64,000 nt of DNA. It comes from Hydractinia symbiolongicarpus. Taxonomy: Eukaryota; Cnidaria; Hydrozoa; Anthoathecata; Hydractiniidae. How positions within the stretch are numbered: the first letter of the stretch is position 1; every line of letters starts with the position of its first letter. Position numbers and translations under genes: made by a program. Location of the stretch: NCBI RefSeq assembly GCF_029227915.1, contig NC_079879.1:7070001-7134000 (forward strand). The letters run 5' to 3'. Positions 11,148 to 24,346 of the stretch are shown piece after piece. The notes beneath the pieces are model-generated. The model was not told the DNA's origin, did not search any database, and saw nothing but the letters and a program-made list of their open reading frames with translations.

Positions 11148-13655
11148 TTACGATTCCGTTTTTGGCAGATCCATGTTACTTGCTAGCCAATTTTCGTAAT
11201 GTGAAATTTGAGTTAGTACAGTGTACGTATCCCGGGTACTTGAATTGCAAATCGGATCAACCCAGCTTATGATTCCATTTACATACCATGCAGAGTCATG
11301 TTTTTGTAAAAACCCTCCTCCGCTGTCTCCTTCGCAGGCATATTCTTTTCTTCTTCTTCCGTATCCGACACATGTGTTGAAGTGTTTATTTACTTTAACT
11401 GTACGGTAGATTTTATCGTTCTGTTTGGAACACGTCCTATGAGAAACTACCGGAACTTTAACTGCCTGTAATGATGGAGATAGGAGCCCAGAAACTTTTT
11501 CTTTTCCCCAGCCTATAATCATATAATATACACGTTAGAGAGTTAAAAAATAATGAATACCTTCGTTGTTTACTAATGTATGCAGAACACACTCTTGCAA
11601 GTTGATCCCAACCGATTTTTAAGTTGGTCATAATTTATGTAGATATAACAAATTAGTAAGAGGCCGTGTACATTACACCGAAGTGAATTTCACGCCACGT
11701 GAAATCCCACATTGCGATTGTTAATATGATGTTTGACTTAGAATTGAAAGTTATTTCAGGGGGTCCGTAAAGGGACAATTCCTTTGTGTGGCTTTCAGGC
11801 TTGTGCACTGATGGACAACAAAAGTTCACACCAAGGTGAAGTAACATCGATATCTTGCATTAGTTTGAGATTTTACTTTGCTCAATTTGTGAATAAAAAC
11901 TCATGTAAATATTTTTTAAAAATACACCCTCGACTGAAGTGACTAAAACTGATTTAAGTTTACTTCGAATGTCATATATGACACTTGATAGATCGGTGCC
12001 TTGTTACGATGGAAAGCACAATCTATTTGAACCTTACGTATCAGTATTAAAAAAGCCACCATCTCACCTATCATATACCCATAATTATCAGTAAAATGCG
12101 TTGAAACTCCTTTGGAGGGTAAACATGCGGGCCATACAAAATCATCTAATATTGGAAATTTTTTAATCTTTACAATAGCTATATCGTTTTCCAGTGTTTC
12201 GCGGTTAAATAAGTCATGCATCACAAAGCTGCACACGGAGAAATGTTGCGTTGACGATTCCGGTTTTGTGCGATGATTTAATCCTAAAAAAAGAGGAATT
12301 AAATTATTAGGGTTAAAGTTTTTTTTTTGTTAGAATATTAAACAGCGCGGTGCGAGACTTAATCGGGAAGAAAGGAAGAGGGGCGGAAGAGGGAAATTGC
12401 TAAGATAAAACGTCACAACCAACAATAAATTTTTAATTAAAGTTGTTTCTATTCTTAATTGAAACTTAAAAACAACCAACCTTCCCAGGATCTGTAGCAT
12501 TTTTTGATATGAGAATTTTTATCCTCATATAAAAAAACGCTACAGGCCCTGAGATCGACTTTGAAAAACAACGTGTAATTAATTTGCGACAATTCTAGAA
12601 AAAAAAGAAGAATATTTCGCTTGTTGTTTTGATATGAAAGATTACATTTAAGTACTTCCTTTTTAAAATATAAAAATCAGTAATTATTAAAGTGAGAGAA
12701 TACCTCAGATTTATGTGCTACAATCGACCTTAAAAGTGTTTCTCACTTTTTGTTTCTCACAATATAAATTTTGGTGATGAAGAAAAGAAAATCAATTCTA
12801 AATTTACCAGTAATTTTATTGTATCAGAGACACAGTTCTGAAGGTTCTAAGATTTTATGCATAGAAAGATAAAAAGAAAAAAACATTACCTAAAACAACA
12901 CTCAACCTTTTTTCGCTAATTGGCTTGCCATTCATTTGTAAACAATGAGCCGCAGTGACAATATAATTTTTGTTTATCAATGTTCCTGCGCATGCGTGCT
13001 TATTGTCAACCAGTATTCCCGCCATCCACGGCCATGCACCATGTTTTGTAATTTTACCGCCAACCAATCGTCGTGAGCGAACTTTACAGTTGGATTCTAG
13101 AAACAAATACTATAATTCGATTCCAACTCCGTCTTTTTTTTTGTTTGCGAAAGGTTGTTTTGTGGGTTATAAATGTTTTATTTTTTCAAGTTATAAAGTT
13201 TACAAAACGATATATAGAGAGAGGGTGCCATCTAAAAAGTATGAAGTCAAAAAAAAAGAATGGAGACAAAATTATAGTCAAGACACATCCTTGACTTCTT
13301 TTTTAACAGTAAAATACCGAAAACTAAGTTCATATTATTTCAAAGAAGAAAATCATGCAAATTTTGAACACAAACCTTCGCAATGGCGCCTACCACAGTC
13401 TGGAAAAGATAATCGACTATTGATGTTTCTTTTATCCTTGGTCACACTACGTATCTCTTCTGTGAGCATTACATATAATGCGTATAGTGTTACAAATAAC
13501 AACAACAGAACGAACAAAGCCAACAATGGAAGAATTGTTACTCTGATTGTCTTTCTTTTCTGTTTAACTTGCACATTTGTTTCTGCCACAACTTCAGTAT
13601 CCTCAACGTTTTTATTTTGACGCAAATCTTTCAGTAAAGTTCTTTCGAAAGACAT
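11148..13655 (-). CDS. Type II transmembrane S1 (trypsin-fold) serine protease
   Basis: Exons (minus): 13655-13376, 13096-12890, 12283-12068, 11512-11148; all junctions are GT-AG and keep phase 1, giving 355 aa. The N-terminus has a short cytoplasmic part (about residues 1-38, ending KQKRK), one strong hydrophobic anchor (about 42-65), no signal peptide, then a very short stem with CGRRHCE. The activation site is SRR/LVGG with a preceding Cys (SNCKVR), probably disulfide-linked to the Cys of VWPACLPS after cleavage. The triad is intact: His in TAAHC, Asp in ENDIAIV, Ser in CEGDSGGG. By alignment in my head to chymotrypsin numbering, 189 is Tyr not Asp, 216 is Val and 226 is Asp, so trypsin-like specificity is not assured. 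Family: type II transmembrane serine proteases; substrate unknown. No LDLa, SEA, CUB or SRCR stem domain is encoded in these exons. Confidence 0.9.
12484..12557. repeat. Palindromic (foldback) element copy 1, in protease intron 2
   Basis: The arms TGTAGCATTTTTTGATATGA and TCATATAAAAAAACGCTACA form a long imperfect hairpin around a short AT loop, flanked by CCAGGATC / GGCCCTGAGATCG. The same palindrome occurs at 16311-16397. Probably a tiny foldback MITE. Confidence 0.7.
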
Positions 13656-16600
13656 ATTTATTTTTTTACCGCGGGTTCATAGCTAAGTTCTTTCCCAATC
13701 AGCTGTGTTGCTGGTTCATTGTACTCCTATGGCACGGGTAAAAATCTTATAAGAAAAAAAGGGTTAGGGCATTCAACAAATTATTTAAAAAAATTTTTCT
13801 CAACAAGGGAATCACTATTTTTTGAGCACAATGTGTTCTCTAGGGGTGATCTGCTTTTTTGTCGACATGGCTGCAATTGCCACAATTTTATCTTCACTTC
13901 GATAAATTAGCTATGCAAAACAACTGGATTGTTGGGAACAAACTTACATTACCAATAAATCTAAGCAGCAAATAGTAACTTATTAAGTCAAACCTGCTTA
14001 TACTGACTACCTGTATAAGATAACCACTTGTCCTAGACGATCAGTTTTGGGTCGCCCCAATTTGCTTATTGGTGATTTGCTACTCTATAAGGCGATCCAC
14101 AGAAAGATCCAGTCTAAAGAACATATGATCATGTTTGGGTGTATGAGGTATAAAAGAACTGTTGCGCTTCATAATTTCAAATGTGTCTTACTTTTCTACC
14201 GCCAAACGAATGCGTAGCAAAGCATTTACATTTACATTACATTTCGCATAACTTGGAGGTTACAGCGCTTGTATAATTTAAATAGTTTTTTTGCATTTCA
14301 CAAGTTGTAGTAAAGGGTGAAAGAAAAGAAATCTGCTTATAAAAGCACATCAGACCGTCTTACAGATGTGTTTTATAAAATCACCACTTTTTGTAAGTTC
14401 CCAGAAATTTTCTTTTTTTAATGTACGTTATTATCAAACAAGTCTTTTTTCCGTCGGAAATGATGAAAATATATTTACTAATTGGCTGCGTATAAAACAA
14501 TCACATTCATGATTTCTGTGGAAATTGTGATAAATCTTGTCATGTGCGAAAAAAGGGGAAATGAAAAATATCTGATTTAAATCTAAAATTATTTTCATAT
14601 TGTTAAAAAATTGGTCGAGGCTCACTTGGTTTGGTGTTCTTAATTTTGGGTAAAACGAAAAAGCTTAATTTTTCTAGGTTCTAGTAACCCTACCCAGTGA
14701 TTATTAATTTTGAAAAAATATTTTTTAACCGCTCCCTTTTACCCCTTTGAAACATCCAGCTAATTTAAATTTGTCTGTAATCAAATTGAAAAGTATCTGG
14801 ATGCGACACTGAACATTAATTGTACTACAAACATTTAAGAGATTTTTATCCTCATAAACAGCAAGTTTAAAGAACGAAGTTAAAATGACAGGCGAGATTA
14901 CTTTGACATATTTAGCTGAATAAAAGAAGTAAAAGCTAAATGTAATGATACAAAATTTTTAACCTTTGTGTATGCATATAAAGTAAAAACCTTATTTCAA
15001 TGCTAATATTGTTTAAGTTTGTTGTGGGGGCGTATTTACTATAATCAATTTAGTTGTATGAAAAAACCGCTAAGTTAAGAGTTTTGTGTGTCAACAAAAA
15101 TAAACACAGAGATAACCAGATTACCGAAATAAATAAAATGTAAACAAGTTATTATCTGGTTAAAAGAGGAAAAAGTTTCACCGTGAAGGTCGTGTAAATT
15201 TTCTACCTGAACGTGGTAAACTTGTGATGATTTCTTTTCCTATCTCGTGTCTCCAATATGATATAAATGTACCCATGTGTGAGTCAAAATAACATCTCTT
15301 GTTTTTTTGTTTTTTTTTGAATGAAATCCTGACCATATTTTTCTTAAACATTTTACAAATATCACCTGTGTTTTATTTTCATACGATGTTAAAAATTTAA
15401 AACAATAATCACAAAAGAAGTTATTGTTTATATAACAGCGTCGAAAGAGAGGAGAAGGCGGCTTGAATATGTGCGTTCGTATACACTATTTTTTAAGCGA
15501 AATTTATAGGAATTTTGAAACTTTCAGCGACAGATATTTGTATCAAAAAGAGAAGTAAATAAATCCAGTATATTAAGTCGCCCCCATGGCCTACAGTCGT
15601 TGTAATTAAGGGTAAATGTCCTGGATGAATAACAAATCAGATTAATATTAAAACATTTTTCTCAAAGAAAAAATCTTTCACATTTACGAAATGACTTACT
15701 ATATCTTTATTCGTTCTGCAAAGTACTGCGTCCCTGGTGTTACACAGCATACGGAAATTAAAGAAAAATAACACTACTAACTATATTATTCAACTTTTCT
15801 CTATAAATAATATATTGCGGAACTAAAATTCAGACCGTTGTGTTTTTTTTGCAGGAAGAGACTTGGGAACTAGGATGTGTTTTTCCTTTTCAAGCATGGC
15901 TTCAAAAAACACAGTTATTCACAGTTTGGTTCGGATCCATGACCTTGTGGTTAATTTTATTGACCACGGACATAAATATTTTGGTAAATATAAAAATATT
16001 AAAAGGATTGAAACAATGTATGTATCGGGTGTGTATAAATTATCCTACCGCAAAAAAGCACCTGTTCATATAAAATAAATGATTTGACATTTTTCGGTAA
16101 ATACTACCGAAAATAAAATCGTTCAGAAGATTTTAAAACAAGTTCCGTTTGATTAATAATAACCACTTTAACCGCGACACATTAACCGCAAACCGCATGT
16201 TTAGTTGTTCTATACGTTTTTCTTTATATAAGCAACGGATAGCTTTAGCTAAATCTTATGTTGTTTTTTAGTATTTTAGAGGCTCGACTGTTGCTTACTT
16301 GCTGCAATCTCGAACTCAGGGCCTGTAGCGTTTTTTGATATGAAGATGAAAATGCGTTTCATCTTCATATCAAAAAACGCTACATGCTCTGGGTTCGAAG
16401 TTGCACTTGTTGCTTGTTGTCTGTCTACTTGAGACGATTAAATTTATTATTATTATTATTTATTTAGCTATATTCGTGGACAAAATTTGAAACAGAGGTA
16501 GTTTTTTACCGTTCTTTTTTAAACATAGCCGAGAAAGTCGTTAGTTTTGTGCATACCTAGACTATGTGGACTGACTTTAAATTAGTCAATGTCATTCTCT

Positions 16601-18043
16601 TGCGCTTCCAAACAACGAAGTAACTCAAGTCGAGGATCACAAAGGTCTCTTTGACAAGTTTAAAATGTGTTACTCTCATATAGAAACAGATTACGTAAGC
16701 ACTTGTGACTGCGAACTGTCTTGTTTCTATATGTTGTCCATAATATTAGTGTCGTGCGCCAATCGACATCAAACTTTTGTTTTAGTGCGTATTTTAGTCG
16801 TAAAAAATTAACCGTAAATGTTTGATTTACGATAAATTCTCAAAAAAAAAACCCCACTATCCTCCAACATACAAACCAAAACAAAAAAAACAACGGAATA
16901 TCCATTGAACGTATAATTTTCTTTTTAATTTTTTAACAAGACATAAAAAAAACATTTAAATGCAGGTATAATAATAAATACAATATTTACATTCATTAAA
17001 AATAAAAATACTTTTAAAATTGTACCCTATTCCTTCAGAAATCCCCTCTCGGTCTTTTAGGCCATAAGATTCTACAAATTTATAGCCTTGAAATGCTGCC
17101 TGTCTGTATTTATAAATTAACTTAACAATAGCCATATTGTGGGGGTTTAAAATGATTACGCGAGGCTTCGTTCTGAGTCCCCCACAGAGTAAATAATTTG
17201 CTGACGGACGCTTCCGAGGATTTTTTTAACGGGCCAACGACTTGAATTTATTATTTACAAATTATCTGTTAAATTTCTAGACTTTTTAAGAGTCAAAATT
17301 TAGAGGAAAGGATAATAATAACTGAAAAAGCATTCCATATTTTAGGACATTTTGATAAAATGTAAAAAGTGAAAAGTAACAATCGAGCCTTTTCTGATAC
17401 GTATAAAGCATATATATTTTTTAAAACGTTACAGAAAATAAATCTACTTTAAGGAATCCATATTTTGGGTTCAAGTTTTAATTTATTTAGATTTAAGGTG
17501 TTACCCGGGGTTAACTTTACGCCGTACATTGTATAGGGTGACAACTAATTCGAAATATATAGCAATGCCTTTTACAGTACTCGCAGACATTTTCCTAAAA
17601 AGCAAATTGTCGTTCACGCAAAAAAATATTCGCTTTGCTAATCCTTTGACTACCGCAGGACACAGGTGACCAGACCGGGTGTGGGTACAGGTGACCAGAC
17701 CGGGTGGTGCAGAATGGGCAAAAGATTTTGATACTTTCTTAGAGGATTGAAATAGCTATCCAACGAGCACAAGAGGAACGTTTAACTTCTTTTACTTTTA
17801 AAGATATATGCAATTAAATTCGATAAAAAGAGTTAAAAAGGCAGAAAACTGCGGGTAGATGAACCGAAATCTCTATTTTTGTCGTACACATTTCATGGCC
17901 AGCATGACGTTTATAGAGGTATAATGTTGTATAAATTATAACAAAACATAAATATGATTGTACCTAGCTGCATCTTTGTTAACGAAATGCCTTACAACCT
18001 TAAAGGCTAACTTTTATGGGCGTTTTAACTTCAGGGGCGAGCT
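13656..18043. other. Intergenic between protease and CCDC142-like gene
   Basis: No coding exon is supported. A degenerate fragment around 13985-14110 (TGCTTATACTGACTACCTG and following) resembles the ends of pogo/Tigger-type elements. An imperfect tandem duplication of ACAGGTGACCAGACCGGGTG sits at about 17660-17706 (period 25). A TTA microsatellite is at about 16443-16463. The frames at 15840-16078 look like noise. Confidence 0.4.
16311..16397. repeat. Palindromic (foldback) element copy 2
   Basis: Nearly perfect hairpin. Its arms run CGAACTCAGGGCCTGTAGCG then TTTTTTGATATGAAGATGAA, and back through TTCATCTTCATATCAAAAAA to CGCTACATGCTCTGGGTTCG, around a loop of a few bases. Same family as 12484-12557, better preserved. 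Confidence 0.8.
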
Positions 18044-18049
18044 TTTATT
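18044..18049 (-). terminator. Candidate poly(A) signal of the CCDC142-like gene
   Basis: AATAAA on the minus strand, 54 nt after the stop codon at 18103-18105. Position and hexamer only. Confidence 0.55.
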
Positions 18050-18102
18050 TGCTTCCCGCAGATACGTCATATATTGTAATTATGCTAAAAATCTTCTCAC
18101 TT

Positions 18103-21100
18103 TCAACCAACGCAGAGAAAGCCCTTCTTAGAGAGATTGCCACCTTTAACCCGTAAAGCTAACCATCTTTCTTTATCATGTAGGTGGACATCTTGGATAA
18201 TTTCATCGTACTGGTTACCAGTGAGAGATCCTGAAAAGAAAAGCAAGAACATTAAGCGTCAGTTGGTTGGTCATAACATTGTTGATGCTACTTTTGATGG
18301 TGCTTTGCAGAGCAAATGTTTTGTGAAACTTAGTTTTGCGGAATTGGATCAAGTCTGCAAAATTAGGTTTTAAAAAATGTTTAAAAATTATCAATCTGCA
18401 AATTCTTCATTTCTTGTATCCCCAAAATTTTTTCACAGCAAAATTTTGAATTATTCGTACTGTGATTGCCTGTAGGACCAAGCTAATACGTTCTTGCTTG
18501 TTTATTTAAGAATACCTTTATTTTGAAAGATTATGTTAGGTAAAAATTATTTTAACTGAATTCCTAAATTTTTAGCATCCGTAAATTTCAAAAAAGGAAA
18601 AACAAAACTAAAAACCCCACAAATAACCATTTTGAAAATTGTCGGTTAAAAAACTTACCAATAGAAACCTGCGAGATTGCGGACGTGGACGAGGCAAGGT
18701 TATTAGAAGCCGAATTAAGACTAAGTAGCAGCTGCTCGTCTTGTATGTTTCTTTTACTTGGAGGTTGACAGGAAAGAAGCAAGATGGCGGATTTCATGTC
18801 TGCTATCACAGGTACGTCGTGAATTTCGCTCAATTCTTCCAACGAGAAATCAAAACAATCTTGTTCAAACCATCGAAGAAAGTGGAGAAAATCAAAGTCA
18901 AGTTGAGTAGCTCCAAATCGGCTGAAAAGGAAATAAAAAAAATGTCAATAAACGAAGGAACTAATGAGATTTGAAGTTTACAAAATTGCGGAAATGATGC
19001 GGTTAAAATCATTGTCAAAAAGTGCGACTTTCATCAATTTTATTTTTCCGATTTTAGGCCAAAACAAAAAAATGATATCTTTAAAAAATACATTACCGAA
19101 AACTAGAGCCTTAAAGGTAAGCATAGGCAATCTCTTTTCATATGTTGATGAAGAGATTTGATACAGGGTGTCTGCTATTGTAATTCAAAAAGTTTTCAAT
19201 TTTTTTTTACTTTTTTTTTTGGTTCTTTTAAGGCTTTTTGCTAAAATGTTTGCAAGCGCCACAAAGAAACAATGAATATAAATCTGGGTAAGTGTATTTT
19301 TGTCTGCCTGTTGGTACGAACTAATAGAATTACTCCCTTAAATAGTGTTGCGGCGCAACTATTTTGTATTTGCAACCATTTGAGATATGCGGTGCGTTAT
19401 AATACATAAAACTAGTCGTTAACCCTTGAAAAAAATCCAGCCCAGCCCTCCTTTAGATTCCACGGAATTTTCCCGTCTAAACAAAGTCGCAATTCCTATT
19501 TGGTCTGCTCGCAGCACGACTTTTATTTTCGCGCACACACAGAGAAATTACGGGAATTATTAAAGAAGATTTCTATCACCTGAATGGTATCTGTTCATTT
19601 AATATATGCTCCATCCAAGTTTTAATGAAAACCTGCACGCATCTGCAAATGACATCAATGGATTGATCTCTTGACAAACAGCTTAGGCTTGCCATAAATG
19701 GCGCAAACACGCTTTGAATAGCAACGTTGATGTATGGGCTGGCTTGATAAGCTAGTGTACCTAATGAAAAGAACGTTACTTATTAATAAAATTGTACAGT
19801 TGAAAAGACATGGATGCTTCTTCTCACTACATAGTGATCACAGAGGATTTAAATCAACATTCCATGACATTTTAGGATATGCTTAATATTTTGAGAATAA
19901 TTTTGTTTGAGATTTCAGAATGGTTTCAGCCCAAAACGGCTAACCATGCCAAATTTCCATGAATTCCAGGAGTTAAGAGTTTTTTAGTAATTTTCCAAAA
20001 ATTTTTCTGGATACCTGGATTTGAAAATTTTTGATTGTGATGTTTATTTTCCAGGATACCTTATGTTTGTCAACATTCCAAGTTATACGCAAACTTAAAA
20101 ATGACGCCCCCCCAGTTAGTGTTAAAGGAGGACGGGGAACTCACACTATAATAAACAAGTGCCTAACATTTCCGCCAAGGCCACAATGTGTTTCATTAAA
20201 CATCTGGCAAGCAGAAAAACTAATAAATTAAATTCCAGCCAGCGAAATAAGCTATTTGCCAAATACTTACTGGATCCTCTTCTTCTCCAGATCTTTTTAG
20301 AAGGCATATGTTGTTGCCAAACACTTTGTGACCTACAACCTATCGATTTTGCCATCATTTTTAAACTATTCTCTTCAAACGTCTAGAGAAAGAATTTAAA
20401 TCAAATAGATCTAGTGCTTGAGCAACTACCAGTAACACAGCCCAGTTTGAACCACCAAAAAATTGCGTTTGGATGGTTTAATTTAGTTTATGCTGGTTGA
20501 ACCAGTTTCGAAAAATAAGCAAGTGCTTCTTGTTTTCAGTATGAAAAGAAGAACTTTCACTATTAGTAGGTGCACTTTTTGTAAGAAGGAATTCCCCAAC
20601 TTTTTTTTTGCCATATGAAGATAAATGCAAGAAGGGCATTTTCTTTTAACTTGCAGACAAAATTAACAGCATACTTAATCAATTTCTTGTCTTTTTGGCA
20701 CATCTTGGATTTAAATGTTTAAAGAGAAGTAAATGTTTAAAGAGAAGTAATAGATGATTATGCTTTACTCAAGAGAACACAGGGCGTTAATGCCAGTTAG
20801 TTGTAGGAGCTAGCACACAAACATACAATTGTTGAAATTTTGTTTGTGAGAAAGTTTACTAATGAGTTGTATTTTGTTATGAGTTTATAAGGTCCTCATT
20901 AAGGTTCTCATTAAGGTCCTCACTACAACACTACCAAGTATTGTGTTAAAATTTTAAAAAGACTTCAACACTGCATCTTGGACATTTAAAAAATGTAAAT
21001 AAAAAAAATGCACATATACCTTCCAGCGGTTCAATATTTCTGGAAATTCATTTTCTTCCTCACTTTCCAATAATTCTTCAACAGCGTTTATAGTCAATTC

Positions 21101-23566
21101 ACCATAGTAAACAATCTTATTTATATCAACCGCCGATACTACAAAAAACTGCTCCCATGAGGCTGACGACAGAAACTGCTTACGCTTTGTGAAAAGACAA
21201 AAGTTCAGAAATGCACAAGATGTCCTTAGGGGCTGAAGTAGTAAATTTTGCAGGTCAACAACATTATTGCCAGTTTCTTTCCAGGAGCACTGCCCCTCCT
21301 TTTTTAAGTCTGCAATTTGATCTTTTAGTAAAACGAATTGAAATTTAAGAACGTGTTGAACAGTTTGGCTGCTTGCACTTCCTGAATCTCCATCAGTATA
21401 ACGAAATCGATCCTTCAAAAATACAGACATCGTTTTTGATAATCCTAAAAAGTAATTATTACACGCCCAACTGCATTAAACATATACAGGATTTTTTTTC
21501 TACTTATTTTATTAACTCATACTTTTCCTTTTTAAAAAAACACTAAAAATTAAGGGATATATGTTTAACAAAAAGCCCCCCAAATATTCTCATTTAACTC
21601 CGAAGAAAGTCACAGAGTATATTCAGAATAAAAATATATCACTTCTTGAGGTACCATTGCTTGGTGGAGGTGAATTGTATACACATATTTGTATACATTG
21701 TACCCCAAGAAATTTACATGTACCAATAACCCCAATAAATTATAGTGGTATATTTACCTGCATCCCATTGCTGAAGATTATAAATGGTAGACATGTTGAA
21801 AGAAAGTACGGACAGAACTTCCAGAAAAAGATGTGATACATTGGCTATAAGAAAATAAAATTAGTGGTACTTCTTACAAAAACTGTAAATGTTTTATATC
21901 ACAACATTTTGGTATATAATTGTAATAACTTAAACAGATGGAAGCACTAAGATATTTTTTATCGATCGAGATGTAAGTCTGTTGACAGTTGAGCACAAGG
22001 CAAAACAAAATAGAACGAAATATACAACTAACCACTGTCTAACTTTGCTGTGACATGCCGCACTAAATCTTTTTCAGCCTTTCTGAGCTTGAAATTATTT
22101 TGCCCATTTAAGTAACTCTTCTCACAGTTCATACATGCACTAACATAAGCTGTCGTAATTTTCTCTTTTACAGTTTTCCACAATGTTGTAGCATATTGGT
22201 CATATATATATTCTTGTTGCACAGGACCAATACTCGTTTCCCAACAAAACAATCTCTTATTACCAAGTTTTCTAAAACCTGATATACCATCATGAAAGGG
22301 AGTTGGTTTAAACAGCAGATGTGTGTTTTTCCTTAAAATGTTGTTATTAAGTTCCATAATCTCACTTAATAATTGGGAAAAACCATGTTGGACGTCTGAA
22401 AGAATTTTTAAATAATACTTCTTCAACAGTTTGGTACAATTTTCTGGGTTATATCTTAAACTTTCGGTTTCCGGTAAAACACCGTTATATCTAATTTCTT
22501 TAACTTGTTCATTGGTTGTAAAAGTTTCAGCATGCTTGTTGATAGTCACAATTTTAAACACAGAATTCGATGAAGCATTACTTAGTTTTTCTGCTAATGA
22601 AAAACTTTGCGTTTTTGCTAATTCCTGAATGTAGTTGTTAAGACTAAGCTTGCTGATATCAATCACTGCATGCAAGCAAGTTCCTGGATTTAAGAAAACA
22701 AAATTATATCTCTTTCTCAAATTTTTACGGTTATTGGTGACTGAACACTGCATGTTTACACCTGGGAGTTTTGACACCTTAAATTTATATGCCGCAATGT
22801 TTAATAAGAGCAAATAACATTTATATACAATTGTGGCAAACGTCAAATCAATGTCAGTGCATAACAAAAGGGAACTTTGAAGCTTTATCACATGCTCTGC
22901 CAATGAAGTAACATATTGGATCAATGATGTGCAATGGTAAATCATTACATTTGTCCCTTGTTTTGTTTTTAACTGTGCAAACAATTTTTGGTAACAGATA
23001 GGACTGAACACATCCGCGGGTATCCCTTCCAGCAGTTTCAACGAATCTTTTATATCGTTCACTAAGGTATCTAAAGACGATTTAGTGGTTGTTGATAGTA
23101 CTTGAAAATGAGAATTAGATACTTCTGTGTTTCTTTTTTTAACATCTATACTGTCCAGCATTTTTGTAGTATCTTCCCAGGATTTACTCAAACATTTTAT
23201 TTTTTTCTCCATTTCAAAAAGCTTATGACATAATTCCAAAACAGATTTTGTTGCAGTCAACAAGCTATACTGCATCTTGTGATTTAATAGTTTAGGCGTG
23301 GTCTGAGAAATTTTATCAAGCATTGGGAAATGTTTTAATATCTTGCTGTTGTCAGGAAATTGCAAAATAGTATGTTTATGTGATGTTACAACATTGTTGA
23401 TGTATATGCCACATGATGGTAGGTAGACAGTGCTTAAACTAGGTGATATATTATTATTTGTTAACTCGCTAGACATTACTTTTGATTGGTGCATTGGTGA
23501 TACTTCATTTTCAGCTTTAGCTTGTGACTGCTGTGCTTTCCCATTATTCTCATCATCTTTGCTCAT
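18103..23566 (-). CDS. CCDC142: CCDC142-like conserved protein (7 exons, 909 aa)
   Basis: Exons (minus): 23566-22033, 21844-21758, 21444-21020, 20382-20271, 19760-19580, 18921-18659, 18230-18103. Every junction is GT-AG and phases match, ending at TGA. The C-terminal third carries motifs I recall from coiled-coil domain protein 142: HMPSKKIWRRRGSS, then ASPYINVAIQSVFAPFM, KTWMEHILNEQIPF, ATQLDFDFLHFLRWF, a CQPPSKRN segment, and the near-terminal KERWLALRV. The N-terminal ~510 aa is one large exon, rich in helix-forming residues, Lys and Ser, with no membrane segment. The start is supported by an in-frame TAG 18 nt upstream. A good 3' splice-site-like TTGTTTTTAG ends there too, which would suit a 5'-UTR intron or spliced-leader addition. 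The molecular role is unknown. The protein seems longer than vertebrate homologues, mostly N-terminally. Family identity is from memory of motifs, not a search. Confidence 0.78.
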
Positions 23567-24346
23567 TTTATAACTTAGTTTCTAAAAACAACGAATGACT
23601 GATAATACCACAGTAGGTGGATTCGCAATAAAACAACAATAAATGTATTTAAAAAAGGTGGGAAAATGTTGCAACTGAAGAAAAAACTACAGAAGGTTCT
23701 CCATGGTATCAGTTCTAAGCAAAATAATTAGTTTCCAGCATTTTACAGCTTGTTACTTTACCTAATGAAAAAACATAGAACACACAAAGAGACCAAAAAT
23801 TGGAAGAGATTAAAACAAGAAATGTATTTGAATATATACTACATTTAATGTATATCACCTTTTTAAAAAAATGTTTCACATTCTATTGTTTTATTCTACT
23901 TGTTAAAAAAACAACATCAATGTGTGAAAATCACCCTTAAAACCATTTTCTTTCCTCAACAAAAATAGAAATAAAAAACACCTCATTAAGATTTCAATAA
24001 AAGTAATAACCGCCTTAAAAAAATTACTGCATAAATTATTTAGTGCATACAAATTACTGTTTTTTATGGTAATATCTGATCTGCTATAATTTATAGAAAG
24101 AACAGTCAAAGCTGTATTAGCTTTTATAAATTTAAAAATTCAAAATAACCCGGGTAAAAACTCTCATCTTAATAATAGTTGATCTGCCTCTTAATGCAAA
24201 TGCGACAAAAGTTTTTTCCCTTATTACATTCACACCCTGTACAATAAGGGCAAAAAAAATTTGCTCACTACTAAGCATATTCTTTGATGATATTGATATT
24301 TAGTATTCAATGAAGTTTTTTCTCAGAAAATCTATGTCAGAAAGTA
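23567..24346. other. Intergenic, upstream of the CCDC142-like gene
   Basis: AT-rich, presumably holding the promoter of the minus-strand gene ending at 23566. No core promoter motif can be singled out and the open frame at 23903-24109 looks spurious. Confidence 0.35.

Noticed and set aside
12970-13620. 216-codon plus-strand frame opposite the protease exons
   Set aside because: Spans introns and exons of the well-supported minus-strand protease and is low-complexity; antisense artefact.
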